Shown here: positions 27,028 to 35,192 of the stretch, piece by piece
Numbering within the stretch: the first letter of the stretch is position 1
Layout: the number at the start of each line of letters is the position of its first letter
From: Methylophilus rhizosphaerae
Lineage (GTDB): Bacteria > Pseudomonadota > Gammaproteobacteria > Burkholderiales > Methylophilaceae
Assembly: GCF_900100975.1 (NCBI RefSeq)
Contig: NZ_FNFX01000004.1
Location: 372,001 to 436,000, forward strand
Direction of reading: 5' to 3'
DNA length: 64,000 bases
Notes under the pieces: generated by a model
Databases searched by the model: none
What the model was told of the DNA's origin: nothing
The model's input: the letters and a program-made list of their open reading frames with translations, nothing else
Made by a program: the position numbers and the translations under genes

Positions 27028-27951
27028 TTGATTGTCAGATCCAGACCGCATTTGTTTGAACTGTTTTTCATTATAAAAGGATCGATTGTTTTAAGAATTA
27101 TTCCGCTGCTGATTTTTGTTGCTACGCTCTCGACCATCGTTGTGTCTATTTATACTTTCAGGCCGGACTGGTTGCCGCGCTTTGATGGTGGCCCGTTTGC
27201 GCTACTGGGCATCACCTTATCCATCTTTCTGGCTTTCAGAAATAATGCTTGTTATGAACGCTGGTGGGAGGCCAGAAAAATCTGGGGAGACTTCGTACTC
27301 ACCGCCAGGAACCTGGCGCGTGTAAGCCAGTTGCTTGATTATGAAGCAGGCGTGATCAGTAAAGAACGGCGTGTATTGCTTGAATGCAATATTGCCTATG
27401 CTCAAGCCTTGCTGGTGCAACTCAGGCCGGTAACATCAACCTACAAAATTAAAGCATTGCTGCCAGAGAGCCTGTTCCAGGCATTTTCAAAAAGCAGCAA
27501 TCCGCCAGAAGTGATTTTGCGTGAAATGCAACGTGTGCTGGTGCAGGCATTACGTGACCAGCGTATTGATACGATCCAGTTCAAAATGCTGGACGAACTG
27601 GTTCAGGAACTGGCGCATATACAGGCAGCTTGCGAGCGCATCCAGAATACACCAATTCCGTTTGGCTATACTTTGCTGTTACACCGGACCGCTTATACCT
27701 TTTGTTTTTTATTGCCGTTCTGCTTTGCCAATACTCTGGGTTGGGCCACACCTTTTGTCACAGCATTGGCAGCTTATACGCTTTTCGGCCTCGATGCGCT
27801 GGGCAATGAATTGGAAGAGCCATTTTCCATGGGAGCGAATGCACTGCCAATTAGCGCTTTGGCAGATGTGATTGAGATTGATATGAGAGAAGCTTTAAAT
27901 GATGCGCCGATACCACCCATGCCGACGCCAAAAGATTTTGTCTTGATGTGA
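27028..27951 (+). CDS. Bestrophin-like membrane protein (YneE/UPF0187 family)
   Basis: I choose the TTG at 27028, preceded by AGCAGGAG with a 7-nt gap; the frame is open further upstream to 26920, but that part overlaps the msrB promoter region and is not membrane-protein-like. The resulting 307-residue protein has helices at about 20-42, 50-75, 205-225 and 230-250. The conserved LAFRNNACYERWWEARKIWG and a late EIDMREAL segment are typical of bacterial bestrophin homologues, which form pentameric ion channels in the inner membrane. Ion selectivity is unknown. The gene stands alone. Confidence 0.87.
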   Translation: MIVRSRPHLFELFFIIKGSIVLRIIPLLIFVATLSTIVVSIYTFRPDWLPRFDGGPFALLGITLSIFLAFRNNACYERWWEARKIWGDFVLTARNLARVSQLLDYEAGVISKERRVLLECNIAYAQALLVQLRPVTSTYKIKALLPESLFQAFSKSSNPPEVILREMQRVLVQALRDQRIDTIQFKMLDELVQELAHIQAACERIQNTPIPFGYTLLLHRTAYTFCFLLPFCFANTLGWATPFVTALAAYTLFGLDALGNELEEPFSMGANALPISALADVIEIDMREALNDAPIPPMPTPKDFVLM

Positions 27952-27968
27952 TCAGCAAGGACGGATTT

Positions 27969-29306
27969 TCAGAGAGATTCCAGGAAGAGCAGCAGCAAGC
28001 TACGCTCTTCCCTGGAAAAGTTTTTAAAGCACTCTTTTGCCGTGCTGGCTTCACCGTCATGCCAGAGAATGGCTTCCTGTAACGTTCTGGCGCGTCCATC
28101 ATGCAAAAAACCGGCCTCTGGATGCACCTTTTTAGCCAGGCCTATACCCCACAATGGCGGGGTGCGCCATTCGCGACCTGTCGCACTAAAGTCTGGCCTG
28201 TTATCTGCCAATCCTTCGCCCATATCGTGTAGTAATAAGTCAGTGTAAGGGTGAATCGTGCGTTGATTTAACAACGCGATGCCGGATTGCTGGCCGGTGC
28301 GTAGCTGATCTGTATGGCATTCCATGCATTGTGCTTGTTTGAATAAAGCTGCGCCCCGTTGCGTGGCTGGTGTGGGTGCCGCTGGTTGAGGAATAGCCAG
28401 CGCAGCCAGATAAAACTGAATTTCATCCAGCTGCTGATCTGTCAGTTCGGGTGATTTAATGGCAGGTGTTGCAAGGCAAGTAGTTTGAGTGACTGTGCAG
28501 TTGGGCGCTGCAAAAAGCCTGGAGGTAATACCCAGGTCGCCATGAAATGCACTGGCAATTTGCTGGCGCAAATTCGGTACATTGGCTTTCCAGCCGAATT
28601 TGCCTATCACCATTTTCTGCTGTGCAATATCCCACACCATATTGGGTCGGCCACGAATACCTGCCGGTTTTCGGCGCTGAGCCTGCCGCAGGATTTCTTC
28701 TTCCGGAATATTATCCAGTAAGCCCAGCCCGAATACCGCAGGCGCGATCCGGGCTGAGGTCAGCACATTGTCTAGCGGGCCGTAAGCCAGTTCGCTGAAA
28801 CGCAATTGCGGCTGGCGCAAGATGACCTCTTCACCGCCTGCCAGCGTGACAGGCATGGTCTGGTATTCGAGCTGTGCAATACCTTCGCCGATTACACCGG
28901 GAATACCGAATTCATTTAACTGGTCGCCGTATACCGGATGCGGCAGGATTCGCTGCTGTGTGTCTTGTACGCTGAGCCTGACCAGCATGGCTTTCATGGA
29001 CTGCGTTGGCCCATCCGGCGCAAAGCCGCGGCCATTGCCGGGGTGGCAGGCAATACAGGAGAAACGGCTATATAACGGCCCCAGGCCTGAAAAGCGGTCG
29101 TCTTCACCGCCATCTATGGTCCATACCTGGCGGAACAAGGTACGGCCAGCCTGGAAGGTTTGTCGCGATGCCGGATCACTTACGCTTGCATAGGGCTGGG
29201 TATAGGCTTCGGCAGAACGGTGCGGGGTGGTGAGGGTCGTGTCTGGTTCAGCGATTGCAGCGCATGCCCATGACAGCATCGCAATACAAAAGAATGCAGC
29301 GCGCAT
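27969..29306 (-). CDS. Periplasmic di-haem c-type protein, DUF1111 ('thiol oxidoreductase-like')
   Basis: The 445-residue protein has a signal peptide (to about residue 19) and two haem c motifs: CIACH at 84-88 and CMECH at 327-331. The order of motifs and segments such as FSGLGPLYSRFSC, FGWKANVPNLRQQIASAFHGDLGI and the late WRTPPLWGIGLA...FLHDGRART block define the DUF1111 family, related to di-haem cytochrome c peroxidases. It is the third gene of an operon with a solute-binding protein and a TonB-dependent receptor. The family often sits with metal-uptake genes; a thiol substrate has not been proven. Here a redox step in periplasmic import is plausible. Confidence 0.87.
   Translation of the reverse strand: MRAAFFCIAMLSWACAAIAEPDTTLTTPHRSAEAYTQPYASVSDPASRQTFQAGRTLFRQVWTIDGGEDDRFSGLGPLYSRFSCIACHPGNGRGFAPDGPTQSMKAMLVRLSVQDTQQRILPHPVYGDQLNEFGIPGVIGEGIAQLEYQTMPVTLAGGEEVILRQPQLRFSELAYGPLDNVLTSARIAPAVFGLGLLDNIPEEEILRQAQRRKPAGIRGRPNMVWDIAQQKMVIGKFGWKANVPNLRQQIASAFHGDLGITSRLFAAPNCTVTQTTCLATPAIKSPELTDQQLDEIQFYLAALAIPQPAAPTPATQRGAALFKQAQCMECHTDQLRTGQQSGIALLNQRTIHPYTDLLLHDMGEGLADNRPDFSATGREWRTPPLWGIGLAKKVHPEAGFLHDGRARTLQEAILWHDGEASTAKECFKNFSREERSLLLLFLESL
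27979..28019. terminator. Hairpin at the convergent gene ends
   Basis: TTCCAGGAAGAGC pairs with GCTCTTCCCTGGAA with one bulge; on the plus strand AAGTTTTT follows. It overlaps the 3' end of the di-haem gene and may terminate the bestrophin-like gene. Confidence 0.42.
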
Positions 29307-29316
29307 GGTGGATCAC

Positions 29317-30609
29317 TTACGGTGATGTGAGTATTGTCTGGAGTGTATTTGCGACCGATTGATAGCGCGCTTTTGCCAGTTCTGACCACTGTTGAATCAG
29401 TGCTTTCCTGTCATCGGCCAGACCGGACTGGAAGCGGACGGTATTCTCCGCGGTGAATAATTGCTGCTCCGGTAACAATGGTTGCAGCAGTTGCTGCTCA
29501 AGCGCATTGATGTTTGCCGTATCACGGTTTAAATGCCTGGCAAATGCCAGATTGACAAACAATGACTGCAACAAAGCCTGATGCTTGACCAGGGTGGCTT
29601 CAAAATAGGCGTTCAGTATATTTTGTTCCGTCACATCGCGCACCTTTTCATCGGGCCGGGCAGGCGTGGCATAAGGGTTGAAATAACCTGCCGGGCGCTG
29701 GGCATACACCGCGGGATCCACCGGCAATTTTCGAATGTCAGGCGTAAACAAGAGCTCCTGGCCGACTGGGGATAAGGTGAATTGTGCAAAAGCACGGGCA
29801 GCTTCCTCATGCGGTGCCTGCTTTAGCAGGGCGACATGCGCGGGTGAGTAGGCGACCACAGGCGGATAGATATATTGCAGGGCGGCACCTTTGGCAATTG
29901 CGGAAGCGGCAAAAAAATCCATAGTGATGCCCACCATGGCGCGTCCGGCGGATACTTCATCGGTAATAAACGTGGAACCGTTCTCAATGAAATGCGCATT
30001 CAGGGTCATTCTGGTTAGCATTGTCCAGCCTTCAGACCAGGATTTTCCTCGTAACATGGCATCGATCAGGCCACTGGCAAAGCCGATTCTGGCTGGCAGG
30101 GGAAAGGCTACCTGGCCTTGCAAGGCTGGCTGGGTGAGATCTTGCCAATCTTCTGGATAGGCAAGTTTTGCGTTGTCAAACGCTACGGGTGCAATCACCA
30201 TGCCCAGTCCGGCAATTTCCGTGGTCGCGTAATAACCTTGCGGATCATTGAGCAAGGTGCCGTGCAAATTGGTGGGTGATTTAATCCAGGCGGCATCCAG
30301 CTTTTGCAGCGCACCCTGCTTGGCCAGTTGTACAAAATTCTGCCGGGAAGGTGTCCAGTACACATCCACTTCGCCGGGATGCTGGTTTAAATAAGTGAGG
30401 GCATCACTGGATTGTTTCCACAATACCTCCAGCCGGTATTGTGGAAACTGTGCCTCAAATGCAGTTTCGAACTGCGAAATCATTTCTTGCGGATAGCTGG
30501 TCATTACCACCACTTTTTCGGCAGCAGTCGTGGCCAAACTGGCCAGCAAAAGGCCACCGCCCAGAAGTAATTTATTAAATATGCTTGCAAGGATGTGGCG
30601 GCTGGTCAT
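29317..30609 (-). CDS. Periplasmic solute-binding protein (iron/phosphonate SBP type) with helical extension
   Basis: A 430-residue exported protein with a signal peptide ending LATTAAE. The mature start KVVVMTSYPQEMISQFETAFE and the motifs DVYWTPSRQNFVQLAKQG and AFAQFTLSPVGQELLF are typical of type II extracellular solute-binding proteins of the Fe(III)/AEP group. The fold ends near residue 320; about 110 further residues are mostly helical and charged, which is unusual for this family. There is no ABC permease or ATPase gene nearby. It lies 15 bp after the TonB-receptor stop and 10 bp before the di-haem gene, so the three are co-transcribed. The ligand is unknown. Confidence 0.83.
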   Translation of the reverse strand: MTSRHILASIFNKLLLGGGLLLASLATTAAEKVVVMTSYPQEMISQFETAFEAQFPQYRLEVLWKQSSDALTYLNQHPGEVDVYWTPSRQNFVQLAKQGALQKLDAAWIKSPTNLHGTLLNDPQGYYATTEIAGLGMVIAPVAFDNAKLAYPEDWQDLTQPALQGQVAFPLPARIGFASGLIDAMLRGKSWSEGWTMLTRMTLNAHFIENGSTFITDEVSAGRAMVGITMDFFAASAIAKGAALQYIYPPVVAYSPAHVALLKQAPHEEAARAFAQFTLSPVGQELLFTPDIRKLPVDPAVYAQRPAGYFNPYATPARPDEKVRDVTEQNILNAYFEATLVKHQALLQSLFVNLAFARHLNRDTANINALEQQLLQPLLPEQQLFTAENTVRFQSGLADDRKALIQQWSELAKARYQSVANTLQTILTSP

Positions 30610-30623
30610 GACAATTGATCCGA

Positions 30624-32789
30624 TTAGAACTGGTAACGAGTTGATAGTAGGAAGTTGCGACCTTGGGATGGATAACCCGCTGACAACTCATAATTCTTGT
30701 CGAGCAGATTGTTGGCTGCGAAAGACACTACCCAGTCGCGAACGATTCTGTAATCAACCTTTACGTTCAATAAGTTGTAGGAGCCAGTCTTCACGTATGT
30801 CGGGCCGGGAACTCCCCCAACCTGTTGTGACCATCTTTGGTCTGCGACCTCATAGCTTGGCACAATATTCCATCTGTCTGTTGGTGTCCATTTTGCATAG
30901 AGGAAGCCCTTGTTTTTGGGGGTGGCCAGATACGGATATGGCGTCACTGTACCCGGTGGAGGTGTGATATCGGTGTCAATCCAGGAGTAATTGCCACCTA
31001 CTTCGAGGGTGGGCATTACCGAGGCTACAATGCCGAGTTCCACACCCTTGATTGTGGCCTCACCGACGTTCTGGTTCTGGTTTTCATTGGTATCAAAGGT
31101 ACCATTGTTGTTGAAATCCACGGGCACCGACTGAATATAATCCTTGATCCTGGTATGAAAGATGGCAGCAGTACCACGTATACCTGGCGGCAGCGTATCC
31201 TCGATGCCGATTTCAATATTGTTTGCACGCTCAGGCTTGAGGTTAGGGTTGGATGAGGCATTGCCAAAGCGTGTACTGTATCGCTCGAAGATAGTAGGAA
31301 AGCGCGTACGGTCAGATACCGAGAAATGTGCCTTACCACCCGGGCGATAGCGCCAGATAGTGGCTGCCTGATAGTTCGTCGCGTCTTTGTCTTTGCGTGG
31401 ATAATAGACCATGGCACCGGAGGTAAAATCTTCCGCTGTCTTTGGTGAGCGCTTGTCATGGCTGATGCCGCCGACCAGGTCAACCGTGTCTGTGACATGC
31501 CAGGTGTCTTCCACCGCGAACGACCAGATCGATTCGATGTTGCTCTGCTTCGGTTCGGGCGGGTTATTATTAGTAGTTGCCGCTGAACCTTGATTGGTAT
31601 TCCACTCGACATGCTCATCTCGACGATAGTGCACCGATGTCTTCAGGGTCTGTTGCGCTAGATGATCTGTTCCCAGTTCGATACTGAAGCCTTTGGAGTT
31701 ATCATCATAAACACTTTCGTTAGTCAGCGTACCATAACGATTACCACCACCTGGAGCTACTGTATAAAAGGCCAAGGTGTTATCGAAGGTATTATAATAA
31801 GCGCGTGTTTTCAGGTACGTTTTGGCGTCAAGCTGTGTTTTTGACAGGAAGTAAAGACTGCTGGTGTCCCACACCGGCCAATCCCATACGCGGGCGCTGC
31901 CAGTTTGCGCACAGGTTACTTGATTGACGCCCTGAACATCATCACATCCACGTACCGGTGGGGCGCGATGCTTTTCACCACTTTGCTTGGAATAGTTGAT
32001 TGAGTATTCATCGGTCTCGTTCGGTGTAATGCCGAACTTGAGACTGCCACGCCAGTCGTTCGAGTCAGAGAAGTTGCGCAGGCCGCTACCTTGATAGTTG
32101 GGGGCGGTAGCAGGCAAGTCGGATTTGTAATCCTTGGAAAGTCGCCAACCGTCAATGTCGCGTTGCTGGAGGCTGGCTTGCCAGTAAAATTTTTCCTGCT
32201 TACCGCCAAGGTTGGCATACCAGATGTCACCGTCGTGCTGGCCACTTCCACCCAAAAGCGCAGAGTAACGTATTTCACCTTCGAATTCTTTGACTGGCTT
32301 GCGTGTCACCAGGTTGATCGCGCCGCCCATGCCATCCGGGCCGTTGATAACCGAAACATAGCCTTTGGCAACCTGAATTTCCGACAGGTCGGCTGTCAGG
32401 AATCGGCTGAAGTCGATGCGGTTGTCTGCAGGCAGGAAAATGCGGATGCCATCTATGGTCAGTGGGACGCGAATGCGGTCTAAACCGCGCAGGCTGATAT
32501 CCGACTCGTTGCGTCGACCAGATGATGAGGATGATACGGCAACAGGTGTAGTCGCTACACCAGGAATCAGGTTAAGTGCATCATCGAGGCCATTCTTACT
32601 GAAATCCCAGAGTTGTTCGCGATCGAGTGTCGCGGTACCCAGAGGGTTTTCTGAATCTCGGTGGCCCGTCACCGCGATTTCACCTAAGGTGAATATCTTG
32701 CTGTTATCTTCCGCCAATGCCTGGACACTGGCGCCTCCCAGCAGGCAAGTGATGATGCCTGCGATCGTGTGTTGTTTTGAGCCTGTCAC
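30624..32789 (-). CDS. TonB-dependent outer-membrane receptor
   Basis: The 721-residue protein has a signal peptide (to about residue 26), a TonB-box-like GEIAVTG (about 32-38), a plug domain (DALNLIPGVATTP... GPDGMGGAINLVTRKP) and a beta-barrel ending in the C-terminal aromatic F (LLSTRYQF). The start is GTG after AAAGGAC. It is first in an operon with the solute-binding and di-haem genes. Two copies of a 24-bp inverted-repeat motif lie 41 and 121 bp upstream, shared with the porin promoter. No Fur box was recognised, so iron is not the obvious signal. Confidence 0.93.
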   Translation of the reverse strand: MTGSKQHTIAGIITCLLGGASVQALAEDNSKIFTLGEIAVTGHRDSENPLGTATLDREQLWDFSKNGLDDALNLIPGVATTPVAVSSSSSGRRNESDISLRGLDRIRVPLTIDGIRIFLPADNRIDFSRFLTADLSEIQVAKGYVSVINGPDGMGGAINLVTRKPVKEFEGEIRYSALLGGSGQHDGDIWYANLGGKQEKFYWQASLQQRDIDGWRLSKDYKSDLPATAPNYQGSGLRNFSDSNDWRGSLKFGITPNETDEYSINYSKQSGEKHRAPPVRGCDDVQGVNQVTCAQTGSARVWDWPVWDTSSLYFLSKTQLDAKTYLKTRAYYNTFDNTLAFYTVAPGGGNRYGTLTNESVYDDNSKGFSIELGTDHLAQQTLKTSVHYRRDEHVEWNTNQGSAATTNNNPPEPKQSNIESIWSFAVEDTWHVTDTVDLVGGISHDKRSPKTAEDFTSGAMVYYPRKDKDATNYQAATIWRYRPGGKAHFSVSDRTRFPTIFERYSTRFGNASSNPNLKPERANNIEIGIEDTLPPGIRGTAAIFHTRIKDYIQSVPVDFNNNGTFDTNENQNQNVGEATIKGVELGIVASVMPTLEVGGNYSWIDTDITPPPGTVTPYPYLATPKNKGFLYAKWTPTDRWNIVPSYEVADQRWSQQVGGVPGPTYVKTGSYNLLNVKVDYRIVRDWVVSFAANNLLDKNYELSAGYPSQGRNFLLSTRYQF

Positions 32790-32829
32790 TTAGGTTGTCC
32801 TTTCGTTTGAATATTGTTTATAAATTTAT

Positions 32830-32853
32830 CGATATATCCACTTGGGAATAACG
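32830..32853 (-). promoter_or_regulatory. Operator-like inverted repeat, site 1
   Basis: CGATATATCC and GGGAATAACG flank a 4-bp gap (ACTT); 7 of 10 positions are symmetric. It lies 41 bp upstream of the TonB-receptor start, where a promoter is expected. The same 10-4-10 arrangement recurs at 32910 and 35107. Confidence 0.65.
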
Positions 32854-32909
32854 ATAAATTCAGCAACAACTGGCTTTATTACCCCTTAAATCATTGGGGA
32901 TTCTAGCAT

Positions 32910-32933
32910 CGTTATATCCAGTAGGGAATATCG
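32910..32933 (-). promoter_or_regulatory. Operator-like inverted repeat, site 2
   Basis: CGTTATATCC and GGGAATATCG flank AGTA. It is exactly 80 bp upstream of site 1 on the same side of the TonB-receptor promoter. A half-site, GGGAATAACG, is also present at 33087-33096 without a left arm. Confidence 0.65.
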
Positions 32934-33051
32934 ATACGGTCGCTGCGTAGCGATGAATGCCGGGGGATGAGATTACCCTTCAAGTTGCATCGTCAGCGGC
33001 TTAAACACTTTAAAAACTGGACGATGTCTCATCCATCACCAGCGTTGCTGC

Positions 33052-33080
33052 TTTTTGTGCATGGTGATCATGCACAAAAA
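33052..33080. repeat. 12-bp perfect inverted repeat
   Basis: TTTTTGTGCATG and its complement flank GTGAT. The T-run is at the outer 5' end and the A-run at the outer 3' end, the wrong way for an intrinsic terminator on either strand, so it is more likely a protein-binding palindrome or a remnant of another element. It lies in a 665-bp gene-free stretch (32790-33454). Confidence 0.5.
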
Positions 33081-33156
33081 TTGGTTGGGAATAACGGTTT
33101 GTGAACGCGTTGTTTCTGGTGGTTATCTCCTCTCGTTCAAATGGAATGCACAACAA

Positions 33157-33205
33157 AAAGGCGTCCTGAGTTCAGGAAATTAATCCCTGAACTCAGGACG
33201 CCTTT
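33157..33205 (-). terminator. 20-bp perfect hairpin, probable porin terminator
   Basis: Two 20-nt arms (33157-33176 and 33186-33205) are perfectly complementary with a 9-nt loop. On the minus strand the stem is followed by TTTTTG..., so it can terminate transcripts coming from the porin gene, though its 250-bp distance from the porin stop is unusual. Confidence 0.62.
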
Positions 33206-33396
33206 GTCCCGGCTCTTGCTGGTGACAGAACCGTTAACAGTCCTGCCCCAATATGAAATGACTAAAAGCAATATCCATGCCGAATTAATAATGCTTTTAT
33301 ATTCAACAGGATATCAATATCCTGCCCGCATTCAGAATGCATGGTCGGCACGTAGAGGGGGGCTTTTGCACTCTTTCAGAGCACAATCATTAATTC

Positions 33397-33433
33397 GCGG
33401 GCAGCTGATTGGCCTATGATGGGCGTGCCATCC
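33397..33433 (-). pseudogene. Short dadA fragment (37 bp)
   Basis: These 37 bases match positions 35340-35376 inside dadA at 34 positions, in the same orientation. On the minus strand they code for the conserved GTPIIGQS segment of D-amino-acid dehydrogenase. The frame soon runs into a stop on the downstream side. It is a relic, not a gene. Confidence 0.7.
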
Positions 33434-33454
33434 AGCCGGCGTATAAGCGCAATA

Positions 33455-35002
33455 TCAGAAATCGACCTGGGCACGCATGGTGATCGCATCTTCATGATGG
33501 ATTGCTTTGACTGTGATAGGTGTATCAAAGCTGGTATGTACATAGTTGGCAATTAAACGTACATAGGGTGTCAGAATCCAGTTGGCACCCAGTGTCCAGG
33601 TATCGAACTCATTGGACTCAAAAGCTTTCAGTCTGCCTGTGCCTATTGCGTTTGTAGTGAGGAAATCACTGCCATCAAATTTGCTATAGCGCGCGCCCAG
33701 TTGCAGGGCGCCCCAGCCATCACCACCCCAGGCGAATTCCTGTTTGGGACGCAGGCGGCCAAACATGCCATCCTTATAAGTGCTGGCAAAAGTTTCGCCG
33801 GTTACCAGCCAGTTGATGCTGGCGTACCAAGCTGTCAGGTCGCGGTTGAACCCATTGCCGTCGAAGTGTTCGGTGATATGCTCAGCCTGAAGTTTGACCG
33901 GGCCATGGGCCAGGGCCAGTTCATAGCCCTGGCGGCTGCGATCCACGGCTTTGGCGAAACCTTCTTCGGTTGAAAATACGATTGCGCCACGGCCTTCGGT
34001 TTGTACATTGAGTGTCGGGCTGCTGCCAGGCTCTTGCTCTCCCTTGGCATAGAAGCCACCGATATGTACCACACTGTCTTTCCAGCCGGCGAATTGGGCA
34101 ATATTGCCAACTACGCGTATCAAAGCATCTTTGTTGTCGTATTTGGCATCTGTTTCATCACCGTTGGCCGACGCTGTATTGACGCCTTTGCCGTTGGTCC
34201 ATGATGCACTGTAGAACAATCCCGCGATGGGCTCACCGTAGGCCATGATGCCACGGTCAAACGTGGCCCCCAGCAGGTAATCGGTGGAACCGCGCTCCTG
34301 GAAGTCGGTAAAATTGGCATTCATGGAGCGTTCCAGGCCATAAGAGGGCTTGAACTGCCCGGCGCGCAATTTAAAACCATTAAAGTGGATGTAATCCATA
34401 TGGGCATAGGTTAAGCCTACGCTGCCATTACCTGACGTACCGCCGTATTCGCCTTCCAGCCGGGCTGCAAAATCCTTGAGACCTACATTCACACCTAAAC
34501 GTGCACGGCGGATATTGAACGTGTCTGCCGCTGCAACATCGGGGGAAAAGCTGCGGTAATCAGCCTGCACGCGGCCATTAATGCCCAGTTTCCATGTGCC
34601 ACTGGCATCTTCAAGGCTGAGGCCGTTTTTAAAATTGGCATAGACCGGTTGGCCTGCGGATGCATTGCGTGTCGTTTGCAGTGCTTTTAACTCGCCTGAC
34701 ATCGTTTCAATTTTCACTTGCTGCTCATGCAATAACTGTTTGTCATCAGCCGCGATGGCTGTATTGGCTGGTGCTACAGGTTTGCCGGCAGCCTCTTTGA
34801 GCGCTTTGAGTTCATTGGCCATGCGTTGCATTTGCTGCTGTTGAGCTTCCAGCATGTGCTGTAATTGCGTGATACGGGCATCTGTTTCTGTATCTGCCCA
34901 TACTGGCATGATGCTTACGTTCAGCATGGCTGCACTCACTGCCAAAACCACTTTCTTAACGTCGGGAAAAGCGGAGATCGATGAATCATTAAAGCGGTTC
35001 AC
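33455..35002 (-). CDS. OprP/OprO-family outer-membrane porin
   Basis: The 515-residue protein starts at GTG 35002 after an AGAGGA Shine-Dalgarno sequence. It has a signal peptide ending MPVWADT, an N-terminal coiled-coil stretch (about 42-110, rich in Q, L, K and M, as in trimeric OprP/OprO proteins), and a 16-strand-type barrel (LGINGRVQADYRSF... through to C-terminal MRAQVDF). The family includes phosphate- and pyrophosphate-selective channels, but the selectivity lysines cannot be placed without alignment. Its promoter region carries the same 10-4-10 inverted repeat as the TonB-receptor operon, so another anion or nutrient than phosphate may be involved. Confidence 0.87.
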   Translation of the reverse strand: MNRFNDSSISAFPDVKKVVLAVSAAMLNVSIMPVWADTETDARITQLQHMLEAQQQQMQRMANELKALKEAAGKPVAPANTAIAADDKQLLHEQQVKIETMSGELKALQTTRNASAGQPVYANFKNGLSLEDASGTWKLGINGRVQADYRSFSPDVAAADTFNIRRARLGVNVGLKDFAARLEGEYGGTSGNGSVGLTYAHMDYIHFNGFKLRAGQFKPSYGLERSMNANFTDFQERGSTDYLLGATFDRGIMAYGEPIAGLFYSASWTNGKGVNTASANGDETDAKYDNKDALIRVVGNIAQFAGWKDSVVHIGGFYAKGEQEPGSSPTLNVQTEGRGAIVFSTEEGFAKAVDRSRQGYELALAHGPVKLQAEHITEHFDGNGFNRDLTAWYASINWLVTGETFASTYKDGMFGRLRPKQEFAWGGDGWGALQLGARYSKFDGSDFLTTNAIGTGRLKAFESNEFDTWTLGANWILTPYVRLIANYVHTSFDTPITVKAIHHEDAITMRAQVDF

Positions 35003-35106
35003 TAAGGTGGTCCTCTCGTGATAAATAAGGGTTCTTTAGACGATTGTCACTATTCAGGTCTTACGTAACCCCGGGCGAAAACAAATGGCTGCCAATCAGC
35101 CAGCAT

Positions 35107-35130
35107 CGTGATACCCATTGAGGAATATCG
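35107..35130 (-). promoter_or_regulatory. Operator-like inverted repeat, site 3
   Basis: CGTGATACCC and AGGAATATCG flank ATTG, 105 bp upstream of the porin start. Compared with site 2, 17 of 24 bases are identical. This ties the porin to the TonB-receptor operon. Confidence 0.6.
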
Positions 35131-35192
35131 GGATGGCATATTGGAACACTGCTTGGGCAGGATTTTTACACAACCTGTTTTGAAAGAAGGGT

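Noticed and set aside
30624-32960. Fur-regulated siderophore receptor
   Set aside because: No GATAATGATAATCATTATC-like box upstream; the inverted repeats present have a different core.
33052-33080. Intrinsic terminator
   Set aside because: The T-run precedes the stem and the A-run follows it on both strands, opposite to a terminator.
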